From NCBI GenBank assembly GCA_020047815.1, contig JAIFNG010000167.1, forward strand, positions 1 through 37,142: DNA of 37,142 nt, written 5' to 3'. The translations under genes and the position numbers were made by a program. The DNA is from Anaerolinea sp. (GTDB taxonomy: Bacteria; Chloroflexota; Anaerolineae; Anaerolineales; Villigracilaceae). The number at the start of each line of letters is the position of its first letter. Position 1 is the first letter of the stretch. The notes below the pieces were generated by a model, which saw only the letters and a program-made list of their open reading frames with translations, was not told the DNA's origin and ran no database searches. Positions 23,517 to 31,525 of the stretch are shown piece by piece.

Positions 23517-23742
23517 AGGTCCCATGGGGTTGCGCGACATGAATTTTGACCATTGTTAAGATTTACTTTCACGAAATCTGATATTACAGTAAAATTCATA
23601 ACCAGTGGATATTCCCCTGTCTTGTTTGAACTCTGACTTCGTCGATTTCTGACGAAACAAGCAACTGCGCCATGGCAGATGATTCTGTCGTGGCGCATTG
23701 TATATTGGGAATATTAAACCTTCAATTGGAGAGGAGAAAAGC

Positions 23743-25443
23743 ATGAAACACAAACTGTTATACCTTTTGGTTCTTGCAGCGCTGCTTCTTTCGGCGTGCG
23801 GTGGTGCGTCGTCGACAGGCACAGAGGCTTCACCAGCCGCTTCCGGCGGGGAGGCTGTAGAAGCCGTTGAGCCTCCGACCACTCCGGCGGTAGTCCACAT
23901 TGGTTGGGCAGGCAGCCCCGACTCGCTCAACCCGGGGATGGCGATTCTGGTCGAGGCATATACCATTCTGGAGTTGGTCTATGATTCGATGTATGAACTC
24001 AATCTTGACGGTTCCTTCACCATGACTTTGGCGGAGAGTGTCGAAGTATCAGATGATGGGCTCGTGTATACGTACAAGATCCGGGACGGCATCAAATGGC
24101 ACGACGGCCAGCCGTTAACCGCCGAAGATATTTCCTTCACCTATAACCTTTATAAGGATACGCCTGAATATCCATACATGAATGGATATTACACGCCGTA
24201 CTTCGAAAGCATTGAAGCCACTGAAAATAATGAAGTTATCCTGACCCTGACAGAGGCAATCCCGAATATCGAAAGCCAGTTGGTGTTTCTGTATGTTCTT
24301 CCCAAACATATTTGGGAGGGCGTGGATAAACTTGAATATGAAAACATTGAGATGGTCGGTTCGGGACCCTTTATGATGACGGAATACGTTCAAAGTGAAT
24401 TTATCCGTCTGACCGCCAATAAGGAACATTTTGCCACCCCGCCAAAAGTGGACGAGGTCATCTTCCAGACGTTTGAGAACCAGGATGCGCTCGTGCAAGC
24501 GATCAAGACCGGTCAATTGGATATGATCACAGAAATGCCCAACACTGCAGTCAAGTCATTGAAGACTGCAGAAAATGTTGAAGTGGTGGTCGGCTCGCCG
24601 CTTGCTCCCGGGGTTTCTGACATTATCTTTAATCAGACTGCGGAAGAAAATTGTCCAAAGGATGAGGGGGGCGTTTGTACGGGACACCCTGCTTTGCGTG
24701 ACCGTGATGTGCGCCTTGCCATGGCACATGCCACCGATAAACAAAAACTGATCGATGTTGTGCTGCTGGGGCTTGGTTCTCCCGGTTTGACCCTTATCCC
24801 CGATGGACTTGGCGTCTGGTACAACGATTCCATCAAGGATTACGAGTATGATGCTGCCAAGGCAAACAAGATCCTGGATGATGCCGGATATTTGGACACA
24901 GACAGCGATGGAGTTCGTGAATTGCCGGATGGTTCACGCCCATTGAATTTCCGTCTTTTCTGGCCGAGTGACAGCATCACTGCCCCGCGTATGGCTGAAT
25001 TGTTAAGCGAGATGTGGGCTGAGATCGGTGTTACATTGGAAATGCAGGCAGTGGACCCCGATGCGCTAACCGCCCAATGCTGCCCGGCATTCGACTTTGA
25101 CATGATGCTTTGGGGCTGGGGATCTGATCCTGACCCAAGCGCGCTGTTATATGTGTATACCACTGAGGCGATTCCCACGGGTTCCAGCGAGACTGGTTAC
25201 TCCAACCCCGCCTTTGACGAACTTTATGCGCAGCAGCAAACCACCCTTGATTTTGAGGCGCGCAAAGCCATCGTTTGGGAAATGCAGAAGATCGTACATG
25301 ATGATGTGGTCTATATCATTCCATACTATGAGCAGGCAACACAAGCCTTCCGCACAGATCGTTTTAGCGGATGGCTGACCGGTCAGGCAAAAGTGGAACT
25401 TTCAGATGTGAGTTCATTGGTGGTGATCGAACCGGTTAAATAA
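23743..25443 (+). CDS. Oligopeptide ABC transporter, lipoprotein solute-binding protein 2 (566 aa)
   Basis: Lipobox LLLSACGG (Cys19), a Ser/Ala/Glu linker, then a family 5 solute-binding domain with the conserved YTYKIRDGIKWHDGQPLTAEDI near residue 110 (shown here only in part) and a DTDSDGVRELPDG turn. GAGGAG upstream of ATG 23743 fixes the start. It is clearly a paralogue of the 19663 protein but diverged, with a Cys pair in AQCCPAFDFDMM near residue 446. The two may bind peptides of different length or charge. It heads the second importer set, and the following genes supply a permease, a permease-ATPase fusion and an ATPase. Confidence 0.9.
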   Translation: MKHKLLYLLVLAALLLSACGGASSTGTEASPAASGGEAVEAVEPPTTPAVVHIGWAGSPDSLNPGMAILVEAYTILELVYDSMYELNLDGSFTMTLAESVEVSDDGLVYTYKIRDGIKWHDGQPLTAEDISFTYNLYKDTPEYPYMNGYYTPYFESIEATENNEVILTLTEAIPNIESQLVFLYVLPKHIWEGVDKLEYENIEMVGSGPFMMTEYVQSEFIRLTANKEHFATPPKVDEVIFQTFENQDALVQAIKTGQLDMITEMPNTAVKSLKTAENVEVVVGSPLAPGVSDIIFNQTAEENCPKDEGGVCTGHPALRDRDVRLAMAHATDKQKLIDVVLLGLGSPGLTLIPDGLGVWYNDSIKDYEYDAAKANKILDDAGYLDTDSDGVRELPDGSRPLNFRLFWPSDSITAPRMAELLSEMWAEIGVTLEMQAVDPDALTAQCCPAFDFDMMLWGWGSDPDPSALLYVYTTEAIPTGSSETGYSNPAFDELYAQQQTTLDFEARKAIVWEMQKIVHDDVVYIIPYYEQATQAFRTDRFSGWLTGQAKVELSDVSSLVVIEPVK

Positions 25444-25458
25444 ATAAAAATTGTAACT

Positions 25459-25560
25459 AGTGTCATTGCGCGGGAAGGTTCCTCCTTTCCGATCGGACTT
25501 GCCGGTACGCAGCAATCCCTGGGAACACAGGGATTGCTGCGGATGGTTTCCCTTGCGCTT
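25459..25560. repeat. Dispersed palindromic element of the GTCATTGCG type
   Basis: A sequence beginning GTGTCATTGCGCGGGAA and ending TTTCCCTTGCGC encloses a perfect 13-bp stem, GCAGCAATCCCTG / CAGGGATTGCTGC (25509-25540). The CATTGCG edge and the AGCAATCCC core are as I remember from short palindromic repeats scattered in several bacterial genomes, including Chloroflexota. No other copy occurs in this window, so repeat status is inferred. Confidence 0.5.
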
Positions 25561-25634
25561 GCCTCCACCCGGAACTTTGTGGAGGCTGGTGTCAGGGAAG
25601 CGCCCATGCAATGAGTTGACTCTTTGGAGTGACC

Positions 25635-26663
25635 TTGAATCGAACCCGAACCTTACTGAAAAAACTGGCATGGTCCATATTTACCATCCTGTTTGTGATC
25701 GTCCTGAATTTCTTTTTATTCCGCGTTCTGCCCGGTGACCCGGCGAGGGCCGGGGTTCGCGACCCGCGATTAAAAAAAGAAGCGGTCGAGATGCTGCGTG
25801 TGCGTTTCGGGTTGGACAAGCCGGTCATCAATTGTTTTGAATCCCTGAATCCCATCAAGTTGGGAAGCTGCACGGTTAACCCGTTGGATACGCAATTCTT
25901 TATTTATGTCCGCAACTTATTGCAGGGTGAGTTGGGAATTAGTTATCACACAAATCGTCCGGTAGCAGATATTCTGGCTGAACGTCTATGGAATACTGTT
26001 CTATTGATCGGCGCGGGGCAAATCCTGTCGATCATGATCGGGGTGGTTTTCGGTGTATTCGCGGCATGGAAAGCGCGTACAGCTATTGATTATTCTGCAG
26101 TGATCACCAGTCTGATGGCCTGGAGCCTGCCAACCTTCTGGCTTGCAATTCTTTTGTTGTTTTGGGGGAGTAACAATGGTTTGCCATTGGCGGGCAAAGC
26201 CACGCCGGGCTCAAGTGCGCTTCCTCTTTTACAACAATGGGCGGATATTGGCATTCACATGATACTGCCAACATTAACCTACACCATTATCTATATGGGC
26301 GAATACACCCTGATTATGCGTTCCAGTTTAATGGATGTGCTTTCTGAGGATTACATTCTGACCGCCAAGGCCAAAGGGTTGAGTACATTTCAGATATTGA
26401 AAGATCATGCGCTCAAAAACGCCATGCTGCCACTGGTGACGGTGATCGCCATTAATCTTGGTTTTACGGTGGCTGGAGCCATACAAATCGAGGCGGTCTT
26501 CTCGTGGCCAGGGCTGGGCCTGGCGATCTTCGAAGCAGTGGGTCGGCGTGATTTCCCCGTCCTGCAGGGTGCATTCGTATTAATTGCGATCGCTGTGATC
26601 TTTGCCAACTTCCTTGCCGACCTTACCTATAACTATCTCGATCCACGTGTGCAAACGGAGTAA
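25635..26663 (+). CDS. Oligopeptide ABC permease, DppB-type, set 2 (342 aa)
   Basis: The membrane layout matches the first DppB: a helix at the N terminus (ILFVIVLNFFLFRVLPGDPAR), an outer domain with GELGISYHTN, and a five-helix core with the EAA loop EDYILTAKAKGLSTFQILKDH. No ATG is present at the front. GGAG 5 nt before TTG 25635 makes that codon the best start, with GTG 25629 as the alternative. The outer loop includes a Cys pair (NCFESLN and GSCTVNP) that could form a disulphide. Three base pairs separate it from the fusion gene, so coupling is tight. It shares the channel with the permease half of the 26667 product. Confidence 0.88.
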   Translation: MNRTRTLLKKLAWSIFTILFVIVLNFFLFRVLPGDPARAGVRDPRLKKEAVEMLRVRFGLDKPVINCFESLNPIKLGSCTVNPLDTQFFIYVRNLLQGELGISYHTNRPVADILAERLWNTVLLIGAGQILSIMIGVVFGVFAAWKARTAIDYSAVITSLMAWSLPTFWLAILLLFWGSNNGLPLAGKATPGSSALPLLQQWADIGIHMILPTLTYTIIYMGEYTLIMRSSLMDVLSEDYILTAKAKGLSTFQILKDHALKNAMLPLVTVIAINLGFTVAGAIQIEAVFSWPGLGLAIFEAVGRRDFPVLQGAFVLIAIAVIFANFLADLTYNYLDPRVQTE

Positions 26664-26666
26664 CCC

Positions 26667-28592
26667 ATGGAAACCACGATCAAGGTTATTGAACCTAAAA
26701 ACCAATGGGCTGACCGTTTGCTGAATTTCTGGCGGGTTTTTAGCAAGAGCAGAATCGGTATTGTCGGGCTTGTCATGCTGATGGTCATTGTTCTCATGGC
26801 AATTTTTGCCCCTGCCATCGCCCCGTATGATTCCTCTTCGTCGGCTTCGGTCGAGATCGACGATATTTATAATCCACCCAATTCTGTGCACTGGTTTGGG
26901 ACGGATGATGCAGGACAGGATGTTTTCTCAAATTTTGTTTTTGGCGCGCGTGTCTCGCTGACAGTGGGTTTCTTTGCCGCCTTTATTTCCATCATCATTG
27001 GCGGGGTGACCGGGCTTGTGGCAGGCTACTTTGGCGGGCGCTGGGAAAATGTTCTCATGCGGATCACCGATATTATGCTCGTCATCCCTGACCTGCCATT
27101 GATGGTGGTGATCGTTGCGCTGACCCAACCTTCCCTGCTGAATATCATTTTTGTGATCGGCTTGCTCGGCTGGACAACCACCGCGCGGGTTGTCCGCTCG
27201 CAGACACTGGCTGTCAAATCACGCAAGTTCGTTTTACGCGCCCGTGCTGTCGGTGCCGGAAATGGCCATATCATCTCCCGTCATATTCTGCCTTTGGTCA
27301 TGCCGATCCTGGTGGTGCAGGGGGTGCTTGTCGTATCGCTTGCCATTCTCAACGAAAGCGCACTCTCTTTTCTTGGACTTGGCGACCCGACAGCCCTCTC
27401 ATGGGGCCAAATGCTCAACTACGCATTTGGACGCGGTGCCATGTCCATTGGCGCCTGGTGGGCATTATTATTTCCAGGTTTTGGCATTGTGTGGGTTGTC
27501 CTCGGGTTGACCCTGTTGGGACAGGGTCTTGAGCAGGTATTAAACCCAAGGTTGGATACGCATCATTTACTGCCAGGCAGACCGGCGATCCAACGCGGGC
27601 ATGTTGAATCGAGACAGGCAAAAGGGGCGCTGCTTGAAGTCCAAAATCTTTCCATTAATTATATTAATGAGGGCAAACCAGCGGCCCGGGCTGTTGAAGA
27701 TGTCAGCTTTACATTGAACAAAGGGGAGTTGATCGGTTTGGTGGGAGAGAGCGGCTGCGGTAAAACGACGTTGATGTTATCGCTCCTGCGTTTGCTGCCC
27801 TCAGCAGGGCAGATCGTAAATGGCAGGGTTTTCTTTAATGGCCAGGACCTGACCGCGATCAGTGATGAGGAATTAAACCTTGTGCGCTGGAAGGAAATCT
27901 CGATCGTGTTTCAGGGTGCAATGAATGCCCTGAACCCTGTGCGGACCGTGGGCGATCAAATTGCTGAGGCGATTATCAAGCACATGCCTGCCATCGACCA
28001 CGATAAATTGCAGGTCCGCGTGATCGAACTGCTGGACCTCGTGGGCATAGCCGCAGATCATAAGGAACAATATCCACACCAATATTCAGGCGGAATGCGC
28101 CAGCGCGCAATGATCGCGATGGCATTGGCTTGCGACCCACAGGTGATCATTGCTGATGAGCCGACCACGGCTTTGGACGTAATGATCCAGGCACAAATAT
28201 TGGAGCTGCTGGACAGCCTGCGCAGGAAACTTGGGCTTGCCATTATTTTTGTGACGCATGACCTTGGCGTGGTGGCGGAGATCTGTGACAGGGTTCTGGT
28301 GATGTATGGCGGAGTCACCGCCGAATACGCAGATGTGGATACAATTTACAATGAAGCACGTCACCCGTATACACAGGAATTACTTAAAGCCTTCCCTGAC
28401 CTGACAAAGCCCAAGAAGAAACTCTCCTCGATCCCGGGCTATCCCCCTCGTTTGGAGGCGCTCCCGGCGGGCTGCCGTTTTGCGCCCCGCTGTCCTGCCG
28501 CATTTGACCGTTGCCACACCGAACAACCCTCCCTGTCTGAAATAGGTGAAATGCATTTTGCAAGCTGCCATTTGATCGAGGCGTCCAAATGA
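26667..28592 (+). CDS. Fused oligopeptide ABC permease (DppC) and ATPase (DppD) (641 aa)
   Basis: Residues 1 to about 295 are a DppC permease with the first helix at 29-53, FGTDDAGQDVFSNFVFGARVSLTVG (77-101, in part), the EAA loop ARAVGAGNGHIISRH (192-206) and the ending QGLEQVLNPRLD. A 25-residue linker leads to a full DppD-type ATPase: Walker A GESGCGKT (360-367), Q-loop VFQG, signature YSGGMRQR (473-480), Walker B IIADEPT (494-500) and THDLG. The oligopeptide C-terminal region with its Cys-rich CRFAPRCPAAFDRCH closes it. The fusion ties channel and motor in one chain. The next gene overlaps by 4 bp (ATGA), so both ATPases are made together. Confidence 0.92.
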   Translation: METTIKVIEPKNQWADRLLNFWRVFSKSRIGIVGLVMLMVIVLMAIFAPAIAPYDSSSSASVEIDDIYNPPNSVHWFGTDDAGQDVFSNFVFGARVSLTVGFFAAFISIIIGGVTGLVAGYFGGRWENVLMRITDIMLVIPDLPLMVVIVALTQPSLLNIIFVIGLLGWTTTARVVRSQTLAVKSRKFVLRARAVGAGNGHIISRHILPLVMPILVVQGVLVVSLAILNESALSFLGLGDPTALSWGQMLNYAFGRGAMSIGAWWALLFPGFGIVWVVLGLTLLGQGLEQVLNPRLDTHHLLPGRPAIQRGHVESRQAKGALLEVQNLSINYINEGKPAARAVEDVSFTLNKGELIGLVGESGCGKTTLMLSLLRLLPSAGQIVNGRVFFNGQDLTAISDEELNLVRWKEISIVFQGAMNALNPVRTVGDQIAEAIIKHMPAIDHDKLQVRVIELLDLVGIAADHKEQYPHQYSGGMRQRAMIAMALACDPQVIIADEPTTALDVMIQAQILELLDSLRRKLGLAIIFVTHDLGVVAEICDRVLVMYGGVTAEYADVDTIYNEARHPYTQELLKAFPDLTKPKKKLSSIPGYPPRLEALPAGCRFAPRCPAAFDRCHTEQPSLSEIGEMHFASCHLIEASK

Positions 28593-29575
28593 ATACGGAA
28601 CATTTTCTGGAAGTGCGCGGATTAAAGAAGTATTTTGATGCGGGTCGTCCCCGTTTGTTCTCGCGCGAAGCGCGTTTTGTCCATGCGGTGGATGATGTGA
28701 GTTTCAGTCTCAGGCACAGTGAAGTGATCGCGCTGGTGGGAGAAAGTGGCTGTGGAAAATCAACACTATCCCTTTTGTTAATGGGACTTGAAGAACCCAC
28801 CGAAGGAAGTATTTTCTTTGAGGGGCGGGATATTACGCATCTCAAGGAAAGCGAACGCAAGGAACTGCGGCGAAAGATACAAATGGTTTTTCAAGACCCT
28901 TATGAGTCTCTCAACCCCACACAGACCATTGAAGAGATCATCAACGAACCCCTGCTTGTGCATGGAATTGCGAAAGACAAAAGGGAACGTGACGAACGTG
29001 TAATGAAAGCCATGGAAGATGCAGGCTTGAAGCCGGCCGAAGTGTACCTGAGCCGCTTTCCCCACGAACTCTCAGGCGGACAGCGGCAGCGCGTGGTGAT
29101 CGCCGCCGCGCTTGTGCTTGAGCCGGAAATACTCCTGGCAGATGAGCCTGTCTCCATGCTCGATGTGTCCATCCGGGCTGAGATCATCAACCTGCTTGCT
29201 GAACTTCGTATTACGCGCCAGATTGCAGTCATCTTCATCACGCATGACCTTGGGTCGGTTGGCTTCTTCGCAGACCGTGTGGCAGTGATGTATCTTGGGC
29301 GCATTGTCGAGATCGGCACCATGTTGGAAGTATTGGAGAAACCAAAACACCCGTACACTAAAGCATTGATCTCCGTCATCCCTGTTCCGAATCCCCGGCT
29401 GCGCCATGAGAGAATTATCCTGCAGGGTGAAACTCCAAATCCCATTGATGTGCCAAAGGGCTGCCGCTTTCATCCACGCTGCCCGGTGGCAATTGCCATC
29501 TGTAAAGACAGTGACCCGCCATCGGTTACGCTCAGCAAGACGCATTCAGCCGCGTGCCTGCTGCTGGTAAAATGA
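28589..29575 (+). CDS. Oligopeptide ABC ATPase, DppF/OppF-type (328 aa)
   Basis: Walker A GESGCGKS (residues 51-58), Q-loop VFQDP, signature LSGGQRQR, Walker B LLADEPVSMLD and THDLGSVGFFADRVAVMYLGRIVE identify the second ATPase of an oligopeptide importer. The C-terminal extension with Cys residues, CRFHPRCPVAIAICKD, is family-typical. Its start overlaps the fusion-gene stop (ATGA). It forms the heterodimeric motor with the ATPase half of the fused protein and is the only unfused ATPase for both permease pairs in this locus. Confidence 0.93.
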   Translation: MNTEHFLEVRGLKKYFDAGRPRLFSREARFVHAVDDVSFSLRHSEVIALVGESGCGKSTLSLLLMGLEEPTEGSIFFEGRDITHLKESERKELRRKIQMVFQDPYESLNPTQTIEEIINEPLLVHGIAKDKRERDERVMKAMEDAGLKPAEVYLSRFPHELSGGQRQRVVIAAALVLEPEILLADEPVSMLDVSIRAEIINLLAELRITRQIAVIFITHDLGSVGFFADRVAVMYLGRIVEIGTMLEVLEKPKHPYTKALISVIPVPNPRLRHERIILQGETPNPIDVPKGCRFHPRCPVAIAICKDSDPPSVTLSKTHSAACLLLVK

Positions 29576-29638
29576 AATTTCTGTATTGAGCGCAATCGAT
29601 ATGCGCAAGCACCCCTGATCTTGTTAATGGTTTTAAAA

Positions 29639-30415
29639 ATGGATATCACAAGTTTACAGAACCCCCAAATTAAACACATTGTCAGACTGCGTGAGGATAA
29701 ACGTCAACGTCAAAAGGATGGGCTCATGCTGGTGGAAGGCTATGATGAGCTGACCCTGGCTCTCGGCAGTGGACTCAAGCCGCTATCGATACTGACTGCG
29801 CCCGAGATCATTTCGCGTGACATGGACATTGTCAACGCTGATGTAACCACTGTCACCCGAGTTGTTTTCGAGAAAATCTCCTATCGTGATAATCCTGATG
29901 GGTGGCTGGGAATTTTTCCCATCCCCAAAACAGCACTCGAAGATCTGACATTGAAACCATCTCCTTTGGTGATCGTAGCCGAGTCAGTTGAGAAACCCGG
30001 CAACCTGGGGGCAATATTACGCACAGCTGATGCCGCTCACGTGGATGCCCTTCTTGTTTGTGACCCGCGGGTGGATTTGTGGAATCCCAACGTGGTGCGT
30101 GCCAGCCGCGGGGCAGTTTTTACGGTGCCCACGGTAGAGGTTGTTTCGTCAACGGCTCTGGCATGGCTCAAGTCCAGAAAAATGCGCGTTCTGGCTGCCA
30201 CGCCATCTGCAGAGGTAATGTATACTGATGTTGATCTGCAAGAACCCACCGCGATCGCAGTCGGCACAGAAGATGAAGGGTTGACGGATTTCTGGATGCA
30301 GAACGCGGATGTTAAGGTGAAAATACCGATGATGGGAAAAGTGAATTCATTAAACGTTTCGATTGCGACTGCGTTGATCACTTATGAAGCGATCAGGCAG
30401 AGAAGCAACAGGTAA
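29639..30415 (+). CDS. SpoU/TrmH-family RNA 2'-O-methyltransferase (258 aa)
   Basis: The N-terminal substrate-binding domain begins ITSLQNPQIKHIVRLREDKRQR and has LVEGYDEL. The SPOUT domain holds motif 1 EKPGNLGAILRTADA, motif 2 AVGTEDEGL and motif 3 IPMMGKVNSLNVSIATAL, which knot around SAM. The combination is that of 23S rRNA Gm-type methyltransferases (RlmB-like / TsnR-like). The exact nucleotide is not readable. ATG 29639 is the family start; the in-frame TTG 29621 and ATG 29627 upstream are alternatives. There is no good ribosome site. It follows the transporter by 63 bp and is unrelated in function. Confidence 0.88.
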   Translation: MDITSLQNPQIKHIVRLREDKRQRQKDGLMLVEGYDELTLALGSGLKPLSILTAPEIISRDMDIVNADVTTVTRVVFEKISYRDNPDGWLGIFPIPKTALEDLTLKPSPLVIVAESVEKPGNLGAILRTADAAHVDALLVCDPRVDLWNPNVVRASRGAVFTVPTVEVVSSTALAWLKSRKMRVLAATPSAEVMYTDVDLQEPTAIAVGTEDEGLTDFWMQNADVKVKIPMMGKVNSLNVSIATALITYEAIRQRSNR

Positions 30416-30465
30416 TAATAGACCCTCAAGCCATTTTAAACCTTTGGGCCAGGAAGGATAAAATT

Positions 30466-31413
30466 ATGAAAGCAGTGTGGCTGGAAAAAAACCAGATCTC
30501 ATTACGCGATATTCCACAGCCAGACAAGCCTGGTGAGGCCTTGATAAAAATTCGCAAGGCGGGTATTTGCAGTACCGACCTTGAGCTGGTGAAGGGCTAT
30601 TATCCATATACAGGTGTGTTGGGACATGAGTTTGTAGGTGATGTGGTCAGTGCGCCTGATCCATTGTGGATCGGTCAACGCGTGGTGGGGGAGATCAATG
30701 CCGCCTGCGGTCATTGCGAAGCCTGCCTGAATGGACGCCCGACTCACTGCGAGGTCCGTACCGTACTTGGCATCACCAACCGGCAGGGTGTTTTTTCAGA
30801 ATACACCACCCTTCCCGTTGAGAATTTGTTTGCCGTACCTGTTTCAGTTCCAGATGAAATGGCAGTATTTACCGAACCCCTTGCTGCTGCTCTGGCAATA
30901 CAGCAACAAACACCCATAAAACCGACAGACCGCGTGCTTCTGGTCGGCGCCGGCAGGTTGGGACAATTGATCGCCCAGACGCTCGCCCTCACAGGCTGTG
31001 ATCTGCATGTGCTGACGCGCCATTCATATCAGAGGGATATGTTGAGTGCCCGCGGAATTCTATCCATCTCCGAGGCTGATATTGAACCGCGCAAGTGGGA
31101 TGTGGTGGTGGAAGCCACAGGCTCGCCTGACGGATTCAATTTGGCGAGAAAAGCAGTCCGCCCGCGTGGGACTCTGGTGATGAAATCCACTTATGCAGGG
31201 AATATCGATATTAATCTTTCCTCCATTGTCGTGGATGAAATTACAGTGGTCGGTTCGCGCTGTGGTCCCTTTGCTCCAGCCTTGCGGTTGTTGGAAAGGC
31301 GTGAAGTTGACCCTACGGTCTTGATCGCTGAAAGATATCAGCTAAAGGATGCGCTCAAAGCATTCGATCGGGCTGCACAGCCGGGCGTACTGAAGGTTTT
31401 GATTTCTTTTTAA
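30466..31413 (+). CDS. Zinc-dependent medium-chain alcohol dehydrogenase family protein (315 aa)
   Basis: The catalytic zinc site shows AGICSTDLE (Cys35) and GHEF (His54, Glu55). The structural zinc lobe has Cys81, Cys84, Cys87 and Cys95 in CGHCEACLNGRPTHC. The NAD(P) fold carries VGAGRLGQLIAQ (160-171). It is about 25-35 residues shorter than typical threonine or sorbitol dehydrogenases. The shortening is in the N-terminal strands and the cofactor-domain tail. Reaction: oxidation of a secondary alcohol or sugar alcohol with NAD(P); the substrate is unknown. AGGAAGG before ATG 30466 supports the start. It may be cotranscribed with the methyltransferase 50 bp upstream. Confidence 0.87.
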   Translation: MKAVWLEKNQISLRDIPQPDKPGEALIKIRKAGICSTDLELVKGYYPYTGVLGHEFVGDVVSAPDPLWIGQRVVGEINAACGHCEACLNGRPTHCEVRTVLGITNRQGVFSEYTTLPVENLFAVPVSVPDEMAVFTEPLAAALAIQQQTPIKPTDRVLLVGAGRLGQLIAQTLALTGCDLHVLTRHSYQRDMLSARGILSISEADIEPRKWDVVVEATGSPDGFNLARKAVRPRGTLVMKSTYAGNIDINLSSIVVDEITVVGSRCGPFAPALRLLERREVDPTVLIAERYQLKDALKAFDRAAQPGVLKVLISF

Positions 31414-31525
31414 AATAAAGGCATAGTAGTCGCTTATTTTTTGCGTCCCACATTGTTGTTCAGCCTGCCCTTTGCTTGTTTGCCTTGAACAGTATTTTTT
31501 TCTGGTGCTGGGTGGGCAGTGTCTA

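Noticed and set aside
31412..31442. AAAATAA/TTATTTT hairpin between dehydrogenase and amidase as a terminator
   Set aside because: The stem is A-T only with a bulge; too weak to list as a feature, though no better terminator is seen in that gap.
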